Below are positions 36,102-44,512 of a DNA stretch of 64,000 nucleotides, piece after piece (the stretch's first letter is position 1; each line of letters starts with the position of its first letter). The stretch is from Thiemannella venezuelensis (lineage in GTDB: Bacteria > Actinomycetota > Actinomycetes > Streptosporangiales > Streptosporangiaceae): the NCBI RefSeq assembly GCF_014203605.1, contig NZ_JACHJJ010000012.1, positions 62,001 through 126,000 on the forward strand. The letters run 5' to 3'. The translations under genes and the position numbers were made by a program. The notes beneath the pieces are model-generated. The model ran no database searches and was not told where the DNA came from. It saw nothing but the letters and a program-made list of their open reading frames with translations.

Positions 36102-36785
36102 CGCATCACCGCCTTGCGCGCAGGGAAGGGCACCGCAGGGGAGGCCGCCACCGGGCACGCCGCGGGGACCCGGCCGATCGCGGGCGTCGTGCCCGCCGGG
36201 TCCGCTCCGAGTCCGGACGACATTGGGGGTCTCCTGCTCTCATCCGCTTCATGTGCGGCGACAGTATCGCCAGCATCATGATCCGGCGGTTTCAGTCCAG
36301 TTACGTTATTTCACAGGTTGGTCCGCTGTACAGGCTAATTGGGAAGAACACCGCTTCCCCACAACCGGGTCCGGTTCATCGGTTTCGTCCACACAAGAGA
36401 GCTCAAGCATGTTTTCACAGCTCAGGTCACTCTTTTCCCACCCGCAACATCAGGAGCCAAGGGCGCCGGCGCCATAACGTCTCGTTGGATTTGCCCCATG
36501 GTAGCAATCCAAACCTTGACCCACCAGTGTCCTCTTCATGGCCATTTGGGCGTTTTTGAAGGCTTTCAGTTCCACAAGAATCGCTCCGCAGCACAAGCCC
36601 AGGCATTGAATCCCCCACGAGAATCCCCCTAGGCTTGAAATTCGCCGGGCGGCGACCTCCCCCTCGCTCCCTCTCGGCACTCCGCCGCCTCCCGCCCCCG
36701 CCGGTTCACAGCACAAGCCGTCGAAGTCATTCCAAAGCGGGGCATTCCATGTAGCCTTTCGGGCGGGCCAACCACGGTCGTATGC
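36102..36785. other. Long intergenic stretch of unusually low GC, no confident gene
   Basis: About 680 bp between hutI and the rsb operon. From about 36240 to 36650 the GC content drops visibly and codon-position bias disappears. Short open frames of 60-100 codons exist on both strands (for example 36339-36632 plus, 36427-36618 minus), but none has a strong ribosome binding site or a recognisable domain. It must contain the promoters of hutI and of the rsb operon. It may be the remains of transferred DNA. Confidence 0.5.
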
Positions 36786-37661
36786 ATGGGAGTGACTTTG
36801 ACCGTCCAGCCGGACGCCGGTCGGCGTCGCATCGAAGAGCTCCTGCGGCAGAACGAGGACCGCGTCCTCAAGCGCTGGCTCGAAATAACCGCGGCCGTCT
36901 CCGCCGGCCAGGCGGACCGGGATGACACGGCCGCCCGGCTCCCCGAGATCTACCAGGCGCTCCGGCAGTCGTTCACCGGCGAGGAGAACCTCAGCGACCT
37001 GCACGGGCTGCTGGCCGAGTTGTCCCGGTCCCGCGCCCGGCAGGGCTTCTCCCCCGCCGAGACCGCCAACGCGGTGTTCGGCCTCAAGGAGGCCCTCTAC
37101 GAGGTCGTCGAGGACGACGGGACCCCCGAGGCGCTGCGGGGCTTCATCTGGTTCTCCAAGATCATCGACGATCTCGGGCTCTTCACGTTCGAGACCTACG
37201 CGGCGGCCAGAGAGAAGATCATCATCGACCAGGCCGAGCAGCTCCTGGAGCTCTCGACCCCGGTCGTGAAGCTCTGGGAGGGCATCGTCGCGGTGCCGCT
37301 GATCGGCACGCTCGACTCCGCCAGGACCCAGGTGGTGATGGAGAAACTGCTCCAGGCGCTGGTGGAGACCGGTTCCGAGCACGCGGTCATCGACATCACC
37401 GGCGTGCCCGCGGTGGACACCCAGGTCGCCCAGCATCTGCTCAAGACCGTGATGGCGGCCCGGCTGATGGGCGCGGAATGCGTGATCTCCGGCATCCGCC
37501 CGCAGATCGCCCACACCATCGTCACCCTCGGCATCGAGTTCGGCGACATCGTCACCAAGGCCTCCCTGGCCGACGCCCTCGCCCACGCGCTGCGCCGGAG
37601 CGGCGTCGAGGTCGCCGGCAGCCGGAGGACACGCGTGGCCCTGCGGACCGAGGAGGCCTGA
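36786..37661 (+). CDS. rsbR: RsbR-type stressosome co-antagonist (STAS)
   Basis: 291 residues. An N-terminal helical RsbRD-like domain (to about 150: RRRIEELLRQNEDRVLKRWLEIT) precedes a linker helix and a C-terminal STAS domain with PLIGTLDSARTQVVMEKLLQAL and DITGVPAVDTQVAQHLLKTVMAARLMG, the RsbR signature with its two phosphorylatable Thr. RsbR and RsbS build the stressosome that holds RsbT until stress. It is the first gene of a tightly overlapping operon running to 42860. Confidence 0.92.
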   Translation: MGVTLTVQPDAGRRRIEELLRQNEDRVLKRWLEITAAVSAGQADRDDTAARLPEIYQALRQSFTGEENLSDLHGLLAELSRSRARQGFSPAETANAVFGLKEALYEVVEDDGTPEALRGFIWFSKIIDDLGLFTFETYAAAREKIIIDQAEQLLELSTPVVKLWEGIVAVPLIGTLDSARTQVVMEKLLQALVETGSEHAVIDITGVPAVDTQVAQHLLKTVMAARLMGAECVISGIRPQIAHTIVTLGIEFGDIVTKASLADALAHALRRSGVEVAGSRRTRVALRTEEA

Positions 37662-38041
37662 TGGACCGGGTCCCCGTCCTCAAGCTCGGAGACGTCCTCA
37701 TCGTCTCCATCCAGGTCGACCTGCAGGACCAGGGCGTGCTCGCCCTCCAGGAGGACCTGGCGGACGCGGTGGTCGCGACCGGCGCACGAGGAGTGATCAT
37801 CGACATCACGGCCGTGGAGATCGTCGACTCCTTCATCGGCCGCATGCTCGCCACCATCGCCTCGATCTCCCGCATGCTCGACGCGGAGACGGTCGTCGTG
37901 GGCATGCGCCCCGCGGTCGCGATCACGCTGGTGGAGCTGGGCCTCTCGCTCGGCGGCGTGCGGACGGCGCTCAACCTCGAGAAGGGCGTCGCCCTGCTGA
38001 ACTCCTCCGAGGACACGCAGATCGCCGCAGCCGCGCGATGA
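37661..38041 (+). CDS. rsbS: RsbS-type stressosome scaffold (STAS)
   Basis: 126 residues. ATG 37661 overlaps the rsbR stop (TGATG) and follows GAGGAGG. A single STAS domain: VPVLKLGDVLIVSIQVDLQD, then DITAVEIVDSFIGRMLATIA with the conserved phospho-Ser in DSF, which RsbT phosphorylates. Together with RsbR it makes the stressosome core. Confidence 0.93.
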   Translation: MDRVPVLKLGDVLIVSIQVDLQDQGVLALQEDLADAVVATGARGVIIDITAVEIVDSFIGRMLATIASISRMLDAETVVVGMRPAVAITLVELGLSLGGVRTALNLEKGVALLNSSEDTQIAAAAR

Positions 38042-38439
38042 CCTCCTCCGGCGAGCTGGCCATCGGCGGCAGCAGCGACATCGTCCTGGTCCGGCAGCGG
38101 GTCAGGGCCGCGGCCCTGGAGGTCGGGCTCTCCCTCGTCGACCAGACGAAGATCGTGACCGCCGCCAGCGAACTGGCCCGCAACGCGCTGGTCTACGCGG
38201 GCGGCGGCAGGGTCCGGATCGAGATCGTCCGCAACGGGGTGCGGATGGGGCTGCGCCTGGCCTTCGGCGACGACGGCCCCGGCATCCCCGACATCGAGCA
38301 GGCACTCGTCGACGGGTGGACCACGGGCACCGGCCTCGGCCTCGGCCTCGGCGGGTCCCGGCGCCTGGTCGACGAGTTCGACCTGAGGTCGGCCCCCGGC
38401 GAGGGAACGCTGATCACGGTGACCAAATGGACCAGGTGA
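38038..38439 (+). CDS. rsbT: RsbT-type serine kinase
   Basis: 133 residues, overlapping rsbS by 4 bp. GHKL/HATPase fold: N-box ELARNALVYAGGG, G1 DDGPGIPD, and the Gly-rich lid GTGLGLGLGGSRRLVDEF. RsbT phosphorylates RsbS and RsbR and, once released, activates a downstream PP2C phosphatase. The phosphatases encoded downstream in this operon are the likely targets. Confidence 0.93.
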   Translation: MTSSGELAIGGSSDIVLVRQRVRAAALEVGLSLVDQTKIVTAASELARNALVYAGGGRVRIEIVRNGVRMGLRLAFGDDGPGIPDIEQALVDGWTTGTGLGLGLGGSRRLVDEFDLRSAPGEGTLITVTKWTR

Positions 38440-39521
38440 TCCGCTCCCGGAACGACGTCTGGGCCAGGGTCGAGGACGCGAGCGCGATCGGCTCGCTCCG
38501 CCGCGCGGCCGTCGCGCTCGCCGCGGCCCGGGGGTTCGGCGACGAGGACACGGGCCGGGTGGCCGTCGCGGTGAGCGAGGCCGCCTCGAACCTGGTCAAA
38601 CACGCCGTCGAGGGGGTCATGCTGATCCGGCCGCACCCGGAGTCCCCCACCGCGGTCGAGGTCGTCGCGCTGGACCGGGGGCCCGGCATGCGCAACGTCT
38701 CCCGCGCCCTGCGCGACGGCTACTCCACCGCCGGCACCCTCGGCATCGGGCTGGGCGGCATCACGCGCATGGCCGACGGGCACGAGATCTACTCCGTGCC
38801 CGGCCGGGGCACGGTGCTGGCCATGTGCTTCACCGCGTCCGGCGCGCCGCGGCCTCCGTTCCGGGTGAGCGGGATGACGCGCCCGATCGGCGAGGAGACC
38901 GTCTGCGGCGACGCGTTCGCGCTCGTCGAGACGGGAACCGTGATCACCGCGATGGTGTGCGACGGTCTCGGCCACGGGGACGCCGCGGCCCTGGCCTCGC
39001 GGGAGGCGGTCAGGGTGTTCCTGGACCACGCGGACCTCGCGCCGGCCGCCGTGCTGGAACGGATCCACCGGGGCCTGGCCGGCACCCGGGGCGGCGCGGC
39101 GGCCGTGGTCCGGATGGAGGGGCGGCCGGGCGGCGCAGGAGGCAGCGGCACGAGCGGCACAGGGGGCACGGCCGACACAGGGGGCACAGGGGGCACAGGG
39201 GGCACAGGGGGCACCGTGAGTTTCGCCGGCCTCGGCAACATCTCGGCGTGGATCGCCCACCAGGAGGGCCGCCAGGGGATGATCTCCGTACCGGGCATCG
39301 CCGGGCACCGGGCCCCCCGCACGCTCCGCCAGTACGAGTACGCCATGCCCGCGCACGGCATGGTGGTCCTCCACTCCGACGGGCTCTCCGACCGCTGGGA
39401 CGTCACCTCCTGCCCGGGTCTGATCACACGCTCCCCCTCCGTCGTGGCCGCCGCGCTGCTGCGCGAGGCGGGGACCCGCAGGGACGATGCCTGCGTGGTG
39501 ACGGTGAGGCCCGCCGCATGA
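38427..39521 (+). CDS. ATPase-PP2C fusion (RsbT/RsbW-like kinase plus RsbX-like phosphatase)
   Basis: 364 residues from ATG 38427, overlapping rsbT by 13 bp. The N-terminal half is a HATPase domain (VAVSEAASNLVKHA N-box, LDRGPGMRN G1, GTLGIGLGGITRMAD lid). The C-terminal half is a PP2C-type domain with AMVCDGLGHGDAAALASREAVRVF and VVLHSDGLSDRWD. A Gly-Thr repeat (TGGTGGTGG, from a 9-bp tandem DNA repeat near 39183-39215) is inserted within it. By analogy with RsbX the phosphatase may reset RsbR/RsbS. Short length suggests a single domain of each kind. Confidence 0.85.
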   Translation: MDQVIRSRNDVWARVEDASAIGSLRRAAVALAAARGFGDEDTGRVAVAVSEAASNLVKHAVEGVMLIRPHPESPTAVEVVALDRGPGMRNVSRALRDGYSTAGTLGIGLGGITRMADGHEIYSVPGRGTVLAMCFTASGAPRPPFRVSGMTRPIGEETVCGDAFALVETGTVITAMVCDGLGHGDAAALASREAVRVFLDHADLAPAAVLERIHRGLAGTRGGAAAVVRMEGRPGGAGGSGTSGTGGTADTGGTGGTGGTGGTVSFAGLGNISAWIAHQEGRQGMISVPGIAGHRAPRTLRQYEYAMPAHGMVVLHSDGLSDRWDVTSCPGLITRSPSVVAAALLREAGTRRDDACVVTVRPAA

Positions 39522-41224
39522 CCGGCGACGAACTGATCCGCCTGCGCGTCCTGGACGACCGGGACGTGTTCACCATGCGCAGGGTGGGCCGCGAGGTCGC
39601 CGAGATGGCCGGGCTGGCCGGCTCCGACCAGATCCGGGTGGCCACCGCCCTGAGCGAGATCGGCAGGGAGGTCCTCGCCCGGGGGCTGGCGGCCTCGGCC
39701 GCCTTCCTCCTCGGCCGGGACACCCTGACCGTCACCATCGACCTCCCCGCGGACACCGGCTTCCAGCGCGCCGACGGCGTGACGCTGGCGGGACGCCTGG
39801 TGGACACGATCGAGTGCGATCCCTCCGGGGGGCGGGTGGTCATGGTCAAGAGCCTCCCCGCGGGCCGCGCCCGGCCCTCCGCGGAGATGATCCGCACGAG
39901 GATCGCCGCGCTCGCGCCGGTGAGCGCGCTCGACGAGCTCCGCCGGCAGAACCGCGAGCTCGCCGAGACCCTGGAGGAGGTCCTGCAGCTCAACACCGAG
40001 CTGGAGGAGACCAACCAGGGCGTGCTCGCCCTGTACAACCAGCTCTCGGCGGAGCTGGAGGAGACCAACCGCGGGGTCGTGGCGCTCTACGCGGAGCTGG
40101 ACGAGAAGTCCGGGCAGATCAGGGAGGCCGGTGACGCCAGGAACAGGTTCTGGACCACGGTCAGCCACGAGCTGCGCACCCCGCTGAACTCGATCATCGG
40201 CCTGGTCCGCCTCCTGGCCGGTCCCGGCGGGGAGCCGCTGGGACCGGAGCAGTTCCACCAGGTCCAGCTCATCGGCTCCTCCGCGGAGACCCTCCTGGCG
40301 CTGGTGAGCGAGCTGCTCGACATGGCCAAGGCCGAGTCGGGGCGGCTGGACCCGCAGCCGTCCGCGGTGGACCTGATCGCGCTCACCGAGCGGCTGGGGA
40401 TGGTGCTCCGGCCCACCAGCGGACTGGACCAGGTCACGCTCTCGGTCGAGGTGTCGGAGTCCTCGCCGGAGATGCTCGTCGACGAGGCGATGCTCACCAA
40501 GATCCTGCGCAACCTGCTCTCCAACGCCCTGAAGTTCACCGAGAGGGGCGAGGTCCGGCTGGAGGTGGCCCCCGACGCCGCGACCCACGAGATGGTCTTC
40601 ACGGTGACCGACACCGGGATCGGCATCCCCGCCGAGCATCTGGAGCGCGTCTTCGAGGAGTTCTACCAGGTGCCGGGACCGATCCAGGCGAGGGCGAAGG
40701 GCACGGGCCTCGGCCTGCCGTACGCCCGCCGCCTGGCCGAGGCGATGGGCGGCACGCTCCGGCTGTCCAGCACGGTGGCCGGAGCGACCGCGGCGGGCAC
40801 CGCGACCGGGGGGACCACGGCCGTGCTGCGGCTGCCGCGGCGCCACGACGGCCCTCCGGTGGTGGGCCGTGTGCTCGTCGCCGACGACGACGACGAGTTC
40901 CGCGCCACCGTCCGCCGCATGCTCACCGGCTTCGCCGCCCACGTGGACGAGGCCTCCGACGGACTGGCCGCGCTGGAGCTGATGGCCGGAGCCCTCCCGG
41001 ACCTCGTGCTGGTGGACCTGCTGATGCCCCGGATGGACGGGGCGGCCCTGCTGCTGCGGATGGCCGAGGACGAGCGGCTGCGCACGGTCCCCGCGGTCGT
41101 CGTCACGGTCGTGACCTCCCACCAGTACCCGCAGACGGCACGGGCGGTGATCTCCAAGCACGGCCTGAGCCGGGAGACCCTGCTGGAGGCCGTACGGCAT
41201 GCGGTGGAGGGCGGCGGTGAGTAG
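39518..41224 (+). CDS. Hybrid histidine kinase with degenerate RsbT-like N-terminus
   Basis: 568 residues, ATGA overlap with the previous gene. Residues 1-130 resemble an RsbT-type ATPase (SDQIRVATALSEIGREVLARG) but lack the DxGxG box. A coiled coil follows with two near-identical ELEETNxGVxALYxxL repeats. Then HisKA (FWTTVSHELRTPLNSIIG), HATPase_c (NALKFTERGE, DTGIGIP, GTGLGLPYARRLAE) and a C-terminal receiver domain (VADDDDEF, VDLLMPRMDG, SKHG with the conserved Lys). It probably links phosphorelay input to the stressosome. No TM segment. Confidence 0.88.
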   Translation: MTGDELIRLRVLDDRDVFTMRRVGREVAEMAGLAGSDQIRVATALSEIGREVLARGLAASAAFLLGRDTLTVTIDLPADTGFQRADGVTLAGRLVDTIECDPSGGRVVMVKSLPAGRARPSAEMIRTRIAALAPVSALDELRRQNRELAETLEEVLQLNTELEETNQGVLALYNQLSAELEETNRGVVALYAELDEKSGQIREAGDARNRFWTTVSHELRTPLNSIIGLVRLLAGPGGEPLGPEQFHQVQLIGSSAETLLALVSELLDMAKAESGRLDPQPSAVDLIALTERLGMVLRPTSGLDQVTLSVEVSESSPEMLVDEAMLTKILRNLLSNALKFTERGEVRLEVAPDAATHEMVFTVTDTGIGIPAEHLERVFEEFYQVPGPIQARAKGTGLGLPYARRLAEAMGGTLRLSSTVAGATAAGTATGGTTAVLRLPRRHDGPPVVGRVLVADDDDEFRATVRRMLTGFAAHVDEASDGLAALELMAGALPDLVLVDLLMPRMDGAALLLRMAEDERLRTVPAVVVTVVTSHQYPQTARAVISKHGLSRETLLEAVRHAVEGGGE

Positions 41225-42860
41225 GGCGGCGGGTAGGCCGGGGGACGGGAACCACGGTGAGGGAACCGCGACGGTGCTGGTCGTGGACGACACTCCGACC
41301 AAGCTCTACATCCTGTCCAGCTGGCTGCGGCGCGCCGGCCACCGGGTCGTGGAGGCGACGGGCGGCCTGGAGGCCCTGGGCAAGGTCGGCGAGCTCCGGC
41401 CGGACCTGGTCGTCCTGGACGTCCGGCTGCCCGACATGAGCGGGTACGAGGTGTGCGAGCAGATCAAGGCGGACCCGGCCACCTCCTCGATCCCGGTCGT
41501 CCAGATCTCCGGGGCGGCGATCACCCCCGCCGACCGGGCCGAGGGCCTCGGGCGGGGCGCGGACGCCTACCTGACGGAGCCCGTCGAGCCGGACGAGCTC
41601 ACCGCGACGGTCGAGGCCACTCTGCGCTACTACCGCGCCCGGCAGCGGGCGGAGCGGATGACCGCCCGGCTGGTGATCCTCAACGAGGTCACCCTGGCGA
41701 TGAACGCGGCCGAGACGTTCGACATGCTCCTGGCGACCGCCGTCGAGGGCGCCTCGCGCATCCTCGGCCGGCTGGCCGGCGCGCTGGCGCTCCCGCCGGA
41801 CGGCCGGATCCGCAGGTACACGGCCGAGCCTCCGACGCACGCCGCCACCGCGAGGACCGGCACCGCCGACTCCCTGGACAGGCTGAGCGCGATGCTCCCG
41901 GGAAGTCTCGCAGGAACCGAGACGTCCACGATCACGGCCGCCGACTGGCTGGGACTGGTGCCCGACTCGGCCGCCGAGGAGGGCGCCGCCCTGGTGGTCT
42001 GCCGCACCAAGTCCGGCCGGCCCGCCGTGTGCCTCGGGGTGGAGCCGGCCCCGCCCCTCGCCCCGGACGAGCTGAACCTCCTGCGCCAGCTGGGCCAGGC
42101 CCTCGCCCTCGCGGTGGACGCCCTGCGCGCCTACACCGAGGAGCACGCGATCGCGCTCACCCTGCAGCGCAGCCTCCTGCCGGCGCGGATCCCCGAGATC
42201 CCGGGAGTGGAGATCAGCTGGCGCTACCAGCCCGCCGCGGACAACGTCGAGGTCGGCGGGGACTTCTACGAGGTCCTCCGGCTGGGCGAGCGGGTGCTCA
42301 TCGGCATCGGCGACGTGCAGGGGCACTCCCTGCACGCCGCCACCGTGATGGCCGAGCTCCGGCACGCCCTGCGCGCCTCGCTCCTCGGCGCGGTGGACCT
42401 CGGCGCGTCGATGGCGCTGCTCAACGAGGTGCTGCGGAGCTACCACCCCGGCATGACCGCGACCGTGTGCCTGATCCTCCTCGATCCGGTGAGCGGGCGG
42501 GCCGAGCTCGCCAACGCGGGCCACATCCCGCCGATCCTGGTCGACCCCCGCGGCCGGGCCCGCTACCACGGGCTCGGCGACCTCCTGCTGGGCGTGAGCG
42601 AGACGTCCTACCGGGTCGACCATCTGACGATCCCCGAGGGCGGCGCGGTGCTGATGTTCACCGACGGGCTCATCGAGGACCGCGACAAGCTGCTGGACGA
42701 GAGCCTGGAGATCGCCCGGAGGCTGGCGGAGTCCGCCGGGGAGGACCTGGAGCCCTTCTGCGACCGCCTGCTGGCGCGCTTCGGCGCCCGTGAGGACGAC
42801 GTGGCCCTCGTGCTCTTCCGCCGCCTGGCCGGGGTCCCGGGCGCCCGGGACCACCGCTGA
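41217..42860 (+). CDS. Response regulator with GAF-like and PP2C (SpoIIE) output
   Basis: 547 residues from GTG 41217 (GGAGG 7 nt upstream), overlapping the kinase gene by 8 bp. The receiver domain has VVDDTP and the phospho-acceptor in VVLDVRLPDMSG, but the usual Lys is Glu (YLTEPVEP). A GAF-like region (about 150-300) leads to a SpoIIE/RsbU-type phosphatase: LTLQRSLLPARIPEIPG, VGGDFYEVL, GDVQGHSLHAA and EDDVALVLFRR. It is the likely final effector, dephosphorylating an anti-anti-sigma factor encoded elsewhere. Confidence 0.9.
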   Translation: MSRAAGRPGDGNHGEGTATVLVVDDTPTKLYILSSWLRRAGHRVVEATGGLEALGKVGELRPDLVVLDVRLPDMSGYEVCEQIKADPATSSIPVVQISGAAITPADRAEGLGRGADAYLTEPVEPDELTATVEATLRYYRARQRAERMTARLVILNEVTLAMNAAETFDMLLATAVEGASRILGRLAGALALPPDGRIRRYTAEPPTHAATARTGTADSLDRLSAMLPGSLAGTETSTITAADWLGLVPDSAAEEGAALVVCRTKSGRPAVCLGVEPAPPLAPDELNLLRQLGQALALAVDALRAYTEEHAIALTLQRSLLPARIPEIPGVEISWRYQPAADNVEVGGDFYEVLRLGERVLIGIGDVQGHSLHAATVMAELRHALRASLLGAVDLGASMALLNEVLRSYHPGMTATVCLILLDPVSGRAELANAGHIPPILVDPRGRARYHGLGDLLLGVSETSYRVDHLTIPEGGAVLMFTDGLIEDRDKLLDESLEIARRLAESAGEDLEPFCDRLLARFGAREDDVALVLFRRLAGVPGARDHR

Positions 42861-42894
42861 GATCGCCGCCGGATCCCGCGTCCGGCGCGCACGG

Positions 42895-42931
42895 CCGAGG
42901 GCGGCCGGCGACGTGCGCCGGCCGCCCTCGG
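42895..42931. terminator. 16-bp perfect hairpin between the rsb operon and hflX
   Basis: Arms 42895-42910 and 42916-42931 are perfectly complementary around ACGTG. It sits 35 bp past the phosphatase stop and 47 bp before the hflX stop, so it likely ends transcription from both sides. Confidence 0.8.
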
Positions 42932-42977
42932 GATGCGGCGGAGGCGGCACCGGGCCGCGGGGCCCGGTGCCGCCCGG

Positions 42978-44444
42978 TCAGACGGTCTCGACCGGCTTGG
43001 CGGTCCTCTCCAGCTCGGCGAAGAGGCCGGGCAGGACCCTGGCGTGCAGGATCGTGCCGTCCTCGGTGTGCTCGACGCCGAGGACCTCGCCCTCCTTGTG
43101 CGCCCGGGAGATCAGGTCGCCGCGCTGGTACGGCACCAGCACCCTGACCTCCTGGTCGAAGCGCGGCAGCTCCCGCTCGATCACGGCCCGCAGCTCGTCG
43201 ATCCCGGCGCCGGTGCGGGCCGAGACGACGACGGTGTGCTTCTCCCGCGCGGTCAGCTGGGCCAGCACCACCGGGTCGGCGGCGTCGGCCTTGTTGATGA
43301 CCACGACCTCCGGGATGTCGCGGGCGCCTTCGATGTCGGCGATGACCTCGCGCACCGCGGCGAGCTGCGACTCCGGGTCGGGGTGGGAGCCGTCGACCAC
43401 GTGCAGGATCAGGTCGGCGTCGCCGACCTCCTCCAGCGTGGAGCGGAACGCCTCGACGAGCTGGTGCGGCAGGTGCCGGACGAATCCGACGGTGTCGGCC
43501 AGCGTGAACAGGCGCCCTTCGGGCGTGTAGGCCTTGCGGACGGTCGGGTCCAGCGTGGCGAACAGCGCGTTCTCCACCAGCACGCCCGCCCCAGTCAGCC
43601 GGTTCAGCAGCGAGGACTTGCCGGCGTTGGTGTAACCGGCGATGGCCACGGCCGGGACCTCGCGGGCCAGGCGCCGCGCGCGCTTGGTCTCGCGCGCGAC
43701 CGTCATCTCCGCGATCTGGCGGCGCAGCTTGGCCATCCGCTCGCGGATCCGGCGGCGGTCCAGCTCGATCTTGGTCTCACCGGGGCCGCGGCCGCCGATG
43801 CCGACGCCGCCGGCGGCACGTCCGCCGACCTGGCGGGACAGGTTGCCGCCCCAGCCTCGCAGGCGCGGCAGCAGGTAGTTGAGCTGGGCGAGCTCGACCT
43901 GCGCCTTGCCCTCGCGGCTCTTGGCGTGCTGGGCGAAGATGTCGAGGATCAGCATGGTCCGGTCGATGACCTTGACCTTGACGACCTCCTCGAGCTGGCG
44001 CAGCTGGCCGGGGCTCAGCTCGCCGTCGCAGACCACGGTGTCGGCGCCGGTGGCCGCGACGATGTCGGCCAGCTCCTGTGCCTTGCCGGAGCCGATGTAG
44101 GTCGCCGTGTCGGGCTTCTGGCGGCGCTGGATCAGGCCTTCCAGCACCTCCGAGCCCGCGGTCTCCGCCAGGAGCTTGAGCTCCAGCAGGGAGTTCTCGG
44201 CGTCGGTCACCGTACCGGAGGTCCAGACGCCGACGAGGACGACCCGCTCAAGCCTCAGCTGGCGGTACTCGACCTCGGTGACGTCCTCAAGCTCGGTGGA
44301 GAGGCCCGCCACCCGGCGTAGTGCCTGGCGCTCGGCCAGCTCCATCTCGCCGATCTCGGGCAGGTCGTCGAACTGGTCGAAGTCCAGCGGCTCACGGATG
44401 TCTATGTCGTTGCTCCGTTCGTAGGTTCGGTTCACAGGCGTCAT
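42978..44444 (-). CDS. hflX: Ribosome-associated GTPase HflX
   Basis: 488 residues. The N-terminal HflX domain contains TYIGSGKAQEL, VIDRTMLILDIFAQHAKSREGKAQVELAQL and GGRGPGETKIELDRR, its hallmark. The GTPase has GYTNAGKSSLLN (P-loop), DTVGFVRHLP and NKAD. HflX splits stalled 70S ribosomes during heat or antibiotic stress. It has a long acidic N-terminal extension (about 60 residues) usual in actinobacteria. Confidence 0.95.
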   Translation of the reverse strand: MTPVNRTYERSNDIDIREPLDFDQFDDLPEIGEMELAERQALRRVAGLSTELEDVTEVEYRQLRLERVVLVGVWTSGTVTDAENSLLELKLLAETAGSEVLEGLIQRRQKPDTATYIGSGKAQELADIVAATGADTVVCDGELSPGQLRQLEEVVKVKVIDRTMLILDIFAQHAKSREGKAQVELAQLNYLLPRLRGWGGNLSRQVGGRAAGGVGIGGRGPGETKIELDRRRIRERMAKLRRQIAEMTVARETKRARRLAREVPAVAIAGYTNAGKSSLLNRLTGAGVLVENALFATLDPTVRKAYTPEGRLFTLADTVGFVRHLPHQLVEAFRSTLEEVGDADLILHVVDGSHPDPESQLAAVREVIADIEGARDIPEVVVINKADAADPVVLAQLTAREKHTVVVSARTGAGIDELRAVIERELPRFDQEVRVLVPYQRGDLISRAHKEGEVLGVEHTEDGTILHARVLPGLFAELERTAKPVETV

Positions 44445-44512
44445 CGTTCATTAGAACGCCTGGACACCCCGGGTATCTTCCCCACGATGGTGCCACGTCG
44501 GCACCCGCTCTC

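Noticed and set aside
36251-36632. Small genes in the low-GC gap (plus strand 36251-36559 and 36339-36632, minus strand 36427-36618)
   Set aside because: No ribosome binding sites, no codon bias and no recognisable domains.
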